From Candidatus Acetothermia bacterium (GTDB lineage Bacteria; Bipolaricaulota; Bipolaricaulia; RBG-16-55-9; JANLFV01), in the NCBI GenBank assembly GCA_024653345.1, contig JANLFV010000008.1, forward strand, positions 1 through 24,637: a stretch of 24,637 nucleotides of DNA, read 5' to 3'. This document shows positions 20,066 through 24,637 of the stretch, piece after piece. The first letter of the stretch is position 1; every line of letters starts with the position of its first letter. Below the pieces are notes generated by a model, which saw nothing but the letters and a program-made list of their open reading frames with translations, ran no database searches and was not told where the DNA came from. Both the position numbers and the translations under genes were made by a program.

Positions 20066-20803
20066 ATGGCACTGCTGGAGCTTGAGCGGGTGAGCAAGGA
20101 GTTCGGGCCCTTGGCGGCGCTAGAGGAGGTTTCGCTCGCGGTGGAAGAGGAGGAGTTCGTCGCGATCGTCGGCCCCTCGGGCTGCGGGAAGTCGACGCTC
20201 TTGCGGATCATGGCCGGCCTGATCCCTCCGACCTCGGGGCGGGTCCTGCTGGAAGGGCGAGCCCTGAACGGGGTCAATTACGAGACGGCCCTGGTCTTCC
20301 AGTCCTTTGCCCTCCTCCCCTGGCTCACCGTCCAGGCCAATGTCGAGCTCGGGCTCGAGGCCCGGGGTCTCCGGCCCGAGGAGCGGAGGCGGAAGGCCGC
20401 CTTCTACATCGACAAGGTCGGGCTGGAGGGGTATGAGGAGGCCTACCCGCGGGAGCTCTCGGGGGGGATGAAGCAGCGGGTCGGGCTGGCGAGGGCCCTA
20501 GCGGTCGAGCCGAAGATCCTCCTGATGGACGAGCCCTTCTCCTCGCTCGACGCGCTGACCGCGATCAGCCTCCGCGAGCTGGTCCTGGACCTCTGGGCCG
20601 ACCCCCAGGTCCCCGTGGCCGCCTGCGTCATGGTCACCCACCTCATCGACGAGGCCGTCGAGCTGGCCGACAGAGTGGTCGTCCTCTCGGCCCGCCCGGG
20701 CCGAATTCTCAAGGAAGTGCGGGTCGAGCTCCCCCGCCCGCGGGATAAGCGCCTGGAAGCGTTCAACGGCTACATTGACCGGATCTTCTCCCTCATGGCA
20801 TAA
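20066..20803 (+). CDS. ABC transporter ATP-binding protein, NitT/TauT (NrtD/SsuB-like) type
   Basis: This 245-residue ATPase has all motifs: Walker A GPSGCGKS (36-43), Q-loop Gln79 in VFQSFALLPW, signature LSGGMKQR (131-138), Walker B ILLMDEP (151-157) followed by SSLDA, and the switch His192 in VTHLIDEA. The FALLPWLTV and MVTHLIDEAVELADRVVVL segments are typical of the nitrate/sulfonate/taurine group. It powers the tandem permease just upstream. Relatives of this type often carry an AAA-associated C-terminal domain; here that domain is the next, separate gene. Confidence 0.95.
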   Translation: MALLELERVSKEFGPLAALEEVSLAVEEEEFVAIVGPSGCGKSTLLRIMAGLIPPTSGRVLLEGRALNGVNYETALVFQSFALLPWLTVQANVELGLEARGLRPEERRRKAAFYIDKVGLEGYEEAYPRELSGGMKQRVGLARALAVEPKILLMDEPFSSLDALTAISLRELVLDLWADPQVPVAACVMVTHLIDEAVELADRVVVLSARPGRILKEVRVELPRPRDKRLEAFNGYIDRIFSLMA

Positions 20804-20820
20804 TAGGGCGAGGATTAAGG

Positions 20821-21342
20821 ATGGAAGACAAAGTAGATCCTCTTCCTAATACCGGCGTGAATCGGATCTTCGGGCTTCTTGAGCTCCTCGATGATCGCGG
20901 CGGGCGCGAGGACATCTACCGCCTGGCCGATGAGCTGGGCTACGAGCTCGGCGAGCTTTTGGCCGTGATCCAGGCCGCGGAGCTGTTGGGATTCCTCGAG
21001 ACCCCCGGAGGGGATGTGCTCCTTCTCCCCTTGGGCAAGCGGGCCATCGAGGGGGACACCAACCTGAAGAAGGCGCTCTTCAAGGAGCAGCTCCGGCGGC
21101 TCGGGCTCTTCCGCCATTTGAGCGACTATCTGCAGGCTCGGGAGGGCCAGGCCGCCTCGCGCGAGGAGATCCTCGAGGAGTTGGCCCACCTCCTCCCCCA
21201 GGAGGACCCGGAGCAGCTCTTCGAGACCCTCCTCAACTGGGGGCGGTATGGCGAGCTCTTCGGCTATGATCCGGACGAGGACCGGTTCTACCTCGATCAG
21301 CTCTGGGTCAGCGGCCCCGCGAGGCCGGGCGGGCTGGACTGA
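20821..21342 (+). CDS. Stand-alone AAA-associated-domain protein of the ABC importer (PF09821-like)
   Basis: This 173-residue soluble protein is acidic and mostly helical. The first half looks like a winged-helix fold (MEDKVDPLPNTGVNRIFGLLELL, then IYRLADELGYELGELLAVIQAAELLGFLETPGGDVLLLPLGKRAI). A second helical part follows (FKEQLRRLGLFRHLSDYL, then LLPQEDPEQLFETLLNWGRYGELFGYDPDEDRFYLD). This pattern is the AAA-associated C-terminal domain otherwise found fused behind NitT/TauT ATPases. It starts 17 bases after the ATPase stop with GAGG and AAGGA upstream. It may sense a ligand and gate the ATPase, but that is inference. The family call is from pattern memory. Confidence 0.7.
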   Translation: MEDKVDPLPNTGVNRIFGLLELLDDRGGREDIYRLADELGYELGELLAVIQAAELLGFLETPGGDVLLLPLGKRAIEGDTNLKKALFKEQLRRLGLFRHLSDYLQAREGQAASREEILEELAHLLPQEDPEQLFETLLNWGRYGELFGYDPDEDRFYLDQLWVSGPARPGGLD

Positions 21343-21354
21343 CGGGGAGAGTTG

Positions 21355-21960
21355 ATGGTCCAAAGCGACCACTGGATCAGGGAGATGGCCCTCCAGGGGA
21401 TGATCGAGCCGTTCGTCCCGGAGCAGGTGAGCGAGGGGGTCATCTCCTACGGCCTCTCGAGCTATGGCTACGATATCCGGGTCGCGGACGAGTTCAAGAT
21501 CCTCAGCGGCCGGAGCGGGGCCACGCTCGACCCAAAGGAGTTCGATCCGTCCACCCTCGTGGACTTCAAGGGCCCGAGCTGCACCATCCCCGCGCACTCC
21601 TTCGCCCTGGCCCGCTCGGTCGAGTATCTCCGCATTCCCCGCGAGATCCTCGGCCTGGTCGTGGGCAAGTCCTCTTATGCCCGCTGCGGGATCTTCTGCC
21701 ATGTCACCCCCCTGGAGCCGGGGTGGTGCGGGCACATAACGATCGGGATCTACAACCTGGCGCCGCTCCCCGCCAGGGTCTATGCCCACGAGGGGATTGC
21801 GCAAGTCATCTTTCTGCAGGCGAGCGAGCCCTGCCAGGTCTCCTACGAAGACCGGCAAGGGAAGTATCAGGACCAGCGAGGGATCGTCTTGCCGAAAGTG
21901 GAGCGGGGATCGGGCCCCCGCGGGTCCAGGGTTGGCAGGGGCGGGGGCGGTCCTGTATAA
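21355..21960 (+). CDS. dcd: dCTP deaminase
   Basis: This 201-residue protein has the Dcd fold and motifs. They are GLSSYGYDIRV (about 33-43), LVVGKSSYARCGI (about 101-113, with the nucleotide-binding S-x-A-R), VTPLEPGWCGHITI with the catalytic Glu (about 119-132), and APLPARVYAHEGIAQVIFL. It converts dCTP to dUTP (or to dUMP if bifunctional, which I cannot decide) on the route to dTMP. The start is the ATG at 21355, behind GGGGAGA; a TTG one codon earlier is less likely. The last 20 or so residues are a Gly/Arg-rich tail beyond the usual end. Its stop codon lies inside the -10 box of the next promoter. Confidence 0.92.
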   Translation: MVQSDHWIREMALQGMIEPFVPEQVSEGVISYGLSSYGYDIRVADEFKILSGRSGATLDPKEFDPSTLVDFKGPSCTIPAHSFALARSVEYLRIPREILGLVVGKSSYARCGIFCHVTPLEPGWCGHITIGIYNLAPLPARVYAHEGIAQVIFLQASEPCQVSYEDRQGKYQDQRGIVLPKVERGSGPRGSRVGRGGGGPV

Positions 21961-21961
21961 T
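21932..21961 (+). promoter_or_regulatory. Strong promoter for yajC-secD
   Basis: TTGGCA (21932-21937) is followed after 18 bases by a perfect TATAAT (21956-21961). The start site falls near 21968, which is also the ATG of a ten-codon reading frame that ends over the yajC start. The dcd stop TAA is part of the -10 box. Confidence 0.7.
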
Positions 21962-21967
21962 CCGGCC

Positions 21968-22000
21968 ATGTCGCGATCGAGCACAGGGAGGCAAGCGTGA
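21968..22000 (+). CDS. Possible ten-codon upstream reading frame before yajC
   Basis: ATG at 21968 opens MSRSSTGRQA and stops with TGA at 21998-22000, overlapping the GTG start of yajC as GTGA. The ATG is six bases behind the -10 box, so it would be read from a leaderless end. Translation of so short a frame is unproven; it may only be a coincidence. Confidence 0.3.
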   Translation: MSRSSTGRQA

Positions 22001-22308
22001 TAGTCGCATGGGCGATCCAGGAGGCGGAGCCGGCAGCGGGCGGAGGGCTGAGCGGCCTCATTCCCACGATCCTATTCCTGCTCGTCTTCATCGCGCTCTT
22101 CTACTTCATGCTCATCTGGCCCCAGCGGCGGAGGCAGAAGCAGCACCGGGAGTTGCTGGAGAACCTCAAGCGCGGTGACCAGGTGGTGACCAGCGGCGGG
22201 ATCGTGGGGACCGTGAAGCGGGTGGACAAGGACGAGATCATCCTCGAGGTCGAGGAGGGGATGAGCCTCAAGGTCCTGAAGGGCGCGATCGTGGAGCGAC
22301 GACAGTGA
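21997..22308 (+). CDS. yajC: Preprotein translocase accessory subunit YajC
   Basis: This 103-residue protein has one membrane helix (about 22-40, ending in FYFMLIWPQRRRQKQ). The conserved soluble part follows: LLENLKRGDQVVTSGGIVGTVKRVDKDEIILEVEEG (about 54-88). It is an accessory subunit of the SecYEG-SecDF holo-translocon. The GTG start has AGGGAGG five bases before it. The stop overlaps the secD start as GTGA. Confidence 0.94.
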   Translation: MIVAWAIQEAEPAAGGGLSGLIPTILFLLVFIALFYFMLIWPQRRRQKQHRELLENLKRGDQVVTSGGIVGTVKRVDKDEIILEVEEGMSLKVLKGAIVERRQ

Positions 22309-23672
22309 GAAGGAACGACTGGCTGAGGCTGCTCCTGATCCTGGCTGTGATCATCGCCGCGGTGATCTTCCTCTTCCTCCCCTCCTTCTCCGGCGCGGGG
22401 GAGAGGCTAGTGAACATCAACCTCGGGCTCGACCTCCAGGGCGGGTCGCAGTTGACGCTCGAGGCCCAGATCCCCGAGGGGACGAGCCTCCAGGACACGA
22501 GCGATATCATCGACCGGATCATCACGATCCTGAATAACCGCGTCGACCAGTATGGCATGACCAACCCCGTGATCCGCCGCGCGGGGACGAAGCGGATCGT
22601 GGTGGAGCTCCCCGGGACGAGGGACATCGCCCAGGCGCGCCAACTGATCGGCCGGACGGCACTCCTCGAGTTCCGGCGCGTCGTCGAGGAGGGGAAGAAG
22701 GGCGAGGTTCTCACCCCCACCTCGCTGAACGAGGAGGTCCTGACGGACCGCGACAGGAACCCCTATGTTGTGGAGCGCGAGCCGCTCCTCACCGGCGCGG
22801 CGCTCAGCAACGCCGTGGTCCGGACCCGCAGCACGCCCCAGCCGGGCCAGGGGCCGCTCTTCATCGAGCTCTCCTTCAATACTGAGGGGGCGAGGCTCTT
22901 CCGCGATGTGATCAACCGGCTCACCACCCAGGATCGGCTGGCGATCATCCTCGATAACACGATCTACAGTGCCCCTTACATCACCGAGAACATCAAGGAG
23001 GCCGCAGCCACCTCCCCCAGCTTGCGGGAGGCGGTGATCGAGGGGCGGTTCACCGCCGACGAGGCCCGGCTCCTCGCGATCGTCCTCCGGGCCGGCTCCC
23101 TCCCCGTCGAGGTGGAGATCGTCCAGGAGAGCTCGGTCGGGCCGAGCCTCGGCGAGGACTCGATCCGCCGGGGAATGATCAGCCTGATCACGGGGTTCGT
23201 CCTCGTCATGCTCTACATGTTCCTCCGCTACCGGCTCTCCCTGGGGCTGGTGGGGAACCTCGCGCTGCTCCTGAACATGGTGATCGTGTTCGGGGGGCTG
23301 GCGGCCTTCCGGGCCACGCTCACCCTCGACGGGATCGCCGGGATCATCCTGACCATCGGTATGTCCGTGGACGCGAATGTGATCATCTTCGAGCGGATCA
23401 AGGAGGAGCTCCGCGCGGGGAAGCTGAGCGGCCCGGCGGTCAAGGGCGGGTTCATGAAGTCCTTCTCCGCGATCCTCGACGCCAATGTCACGACCCTCGC
23501 GGTAGCTTTCATCCTCCTGCTGATGGGGACCGGCCCGGTGAAGGGCTTCGCCGTGACCCTCTCGATCGGGGTGGTCGGGAGCATGTTCTGCGCGCTGTTC
23601 TTCTCCCGGTTCCTGCTGGAGACAACGGGCCTCGCGGAGCGAGTGGGGGTGCCCCTCGAACAGAGCGGCTAG
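22305..23672 (+). CDS. secD: Protein translocase subunit SecD
   Basis: This 455-residue protein has an N-terminal membrane helix, then GLDLQGGSQLTLEA (about 42-55), the first conserved SecD motif. A large periplasmic region (P1) follows, and then a five-helix RND-type membrane block from about residue 285. That block includes RRGMISLITGFVLVMLYMFLRYR, GMSVDANVIIFERIKEELRAG (about 355-375, with the Asp of the ion path) and TTLAVAFILLLMGTGPVKGFAVTLSIG. SecD uses the proton or sodium gradient to pull exported proteins across the membrane. It normally works with SecF encoded immediately after or fused to it; here the next gene is on the other strand, two bases away. Confidence 0.95.
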   Translation: MRRNDWLRLLLILAVIIAAVIFLFLPSFSGAGERLVNINLGLDLQGGSQLTLEAQIPEGTSLQDTSDIIDRIITILNNRVDQYGMTNPVIRRAGTKRIVVELPGTRDIAQARQLIGRTALLEFRRVVEEGKKGEVLTPTSLNEEVLTDRDRNPYVVEREPLLTGAALSNAVVRTRSTPQPGQGPLFIELSFNTEGARLFRDVINRLTTQDRLAIILDNTIYSAPYITENIKEAAATSPSLREAVIEGRFTADEARLLAIVLRAGSLPVEVEIVQESSVGPSLGEDSIRRGMISLITGFVLVMLYMFLRYRLSLGLVGNLALLLNMVIVFGGLAAFRATLTLDGIAGIILTIGMSVDANVIIFERIKEELRAGKLSGPAVKGGFMKSFSAILDANVTTLAVAFILLLMGTGPVKGFAVTLSIGVVGSMFCALFFSRFLLETTGLAERVGVPLEQSG

Positions 23673-23674
23673 CA

Positions 23675-24637
23675 TCAGGGGAGGTCGCGGCCCCACTTGA
23701 GGGCCTCCTCCCCGAACCGGGCCCGCAGCTCGTCGATGAGCCGCTCGAGCTCCGCGGAGCGGGCCTCCCGCTCGTCTTGAAAGAGCGGGAGCTGCTCCTC
23801 GGCCTCGCCCACCAGGCCGCTCACCTGGACGCCCAAGAGCCGGACGCCCTGCTCTAGCGCGACCCGCTCGCTGAAGAGCCGTTGGACCTCCTCCCAGATC
23901 CGCTCCCCCAGTGCTGTCGGCCGGTCGAGGGTCGTCGCGCGGGTGATCGTCGAGAAGTCAGCGAGCCGGACCTTGAGCTGGACCGTCCTCGCCTTGAGCC
24001 GCTCCGCCCGGAGCCGCTGGGCCACCTCCTCGCTCAACCTGACCAGGACCCTCTTCAGCTCCGCCGGATCGGCAATGTCCTCGGGGAATGTCCGCTCTTG
24101 ACTGAGGGAGCGAGCCTCCCGGTCCGGGACGACGGGGCTTCGGTCGATCCCCCGCGCCAGCTTGTAGAACGAGCTCCCGAGCCTGCCAAACCGCTCAAGA
24201 AGCTCCGAGAGGGATAGGCCCTGTAGGTCGCCGATCGTGCTGATCCCCAGGCCCCGGAGCCGCCGAGCCGTCGCCTCTCCAACTCCCCAGAGGCGCTCGA
24301 TCGGGAGGTCCTTAAGGAACTCAACTTCCTCCCCCTCGTGGACGACGAGGAAGCCGTCCGGCTTGCACAGGTCGCTCGCCAGCTTGGCCAGGAACTTGTT
24401 CGGCGCGAGCCCCACGGAGCAGGTGAGGCCGGTCTCTTCGCGGATCTTCTGCTTGACTTCCCGAGCCACCTCCTCCGCCGGGCCGAGGAGCCGCTCCGTG
24501 CCGCTCAGGTCGAGGAAGGCCTCATCGAGCGAGATCGGCTCGACCAGCGGGGTGTAGCGGTAGAAGATCTGGCGGATCTGTTGGGAGACCTCCTGGTAGC
24601 GGGCGAACCTCGGGCGGAGGAAGACTGCCTGCGGGCC
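23675..24637 (-). CDS. dinB: DNA polymerase IV (DinB, Y-family), N-terminus beyond the window
   Basis: The frame is open to the right edge and gives 320 residues. It begins in the palm domain with the catalytic motif EPISLDEAFLDLSG about 35 residues in. TCSVGLAPNKFLAKLASDLCKPDGF (fingers/palm) and the helix-hairpin-helix thumb LPIERLWGVGEATARRLRGLGI follow. The little-finger domain comes next, and then the clamp-binding peptide QLPLF about 40 residues before the end. Roughly the first 60-70 residues are missing because of the edge. It is an error-prone polymerase for damaged templates. It converges on secD with only two bases between the stops. Confidence 0.95.
   Translation of the reverse strand, partial: GPQAVFLRPRFARYQEVSQQIRQIFYRYTPLVEPISLDEAFLDLSGTERLLGPAEEVAREVKQKIREETGLTCSVGLAPNKFLAKLASDLCKPDGFLVVHEGEEVEFLKDLPIERLWGVGEATARRLRGLGISTIGDLQGLSLSELLERFGRLGSSFYKLARGIDRSPVVPDREARSLSQERTFPEDIADPAELKRVLVRLSEEVAQRLRAERLKARTVQLKVRLADFSTITRATTLDRPTALGERIWEEVQRLFSERVALEQGVRLLGVQVSGLVGEAEEQLPLFQDEREARSAELERLIDELRARFGEEALKWGRDLP

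Noticed and set aside
1-24637. tRNA, rRNA, insertion sequences, prophage genes, riboswitches
   Set aside because: I looked for tRNA-like arms, transposase or integrase motifs, terminal inverted repeats and known leader motifs and saw none that I could support.

Overview
The window is GC-rich bacterial chromosome (clearly above 60% GC, except the first 2 kb, which look lower) and it contains a replication origin. The gene content suggests an anaerobic, probably thermophilic and little-studied bacterium. It has a ferredoxin-type membrane-bound [NiFe] hydrogenase with Mrp antiporter modules, a short DnaA, and DciA as the likely helicase loader. Bipolaricaulota/Acetothermia or a neighbouring deep lineage would fit, but that is a weak inference and no rRNA is present to settle it.

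Layout. (1) 1-2051, minus strand: a lipoprotein-type zinc metallopeptidase broken by a frameshift just after its HELFH motif. (2) 2096-5104, minus strand: a replication block read dnaA, oriC, recF, dciA. oriC (3776-4041) holds ten close DnaA boxes in two facing, mirror-spaced arrays, next to an AT-rich element with DnaA-trio repeats. DnaA has no domain I. (3) 5105-5505: about 400 bases without a gene, holding a dnaA promoter and some palindromes. (4) 5506-15240: a divergent locus for a group 4 [NiFe] hydrogenase of Mbh type. The minus arm encodes the C-, D-, H- and I-like subunits (MbhK, L, M, N). The plus arm encodes Mrp subunits E, F, G, MbhD, MbhE, B, C, D, MbhI, and then a hydrogenase small subunit fused to a complete GltD/NfnB-like FAD/NAD(P) oxidoreductase. 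A small cysteine-rich protein of unknown role follows. (5) 15408-17397: an MFS permease and a Crp/Fnr-family regulator. (6) 17465-18217, minus strand: YebC. (7) 18346-21342: a NitT/TauT-type ABC importer with a tandem-fused permease, an ATPase and a separate AAA-associated-domain protein. (8) 21355-23672: dCTP deaminase, YajC and SecD, with no SecF next to it. (9) 23675 to the window end, minus strand: DNA polymerase IV, cut by the edge.

How the parts work together. The hydrogenase should couple electron flow to H+/H2 with ion pumping through the Mrp modules. All four Ni-ligand cysteines of the large subunit are present, so it reads as a working hydrogenase rather than an Mbx/Mbs-type derivative. 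The fused flavoprotein would give the complex its own NAD(P)H port besides the ferredoxin route, and this is the most unusual feature of the window. Several promoters place the -10 box only 6-7 bases before an ATG, which suggests leaderless transcripts.
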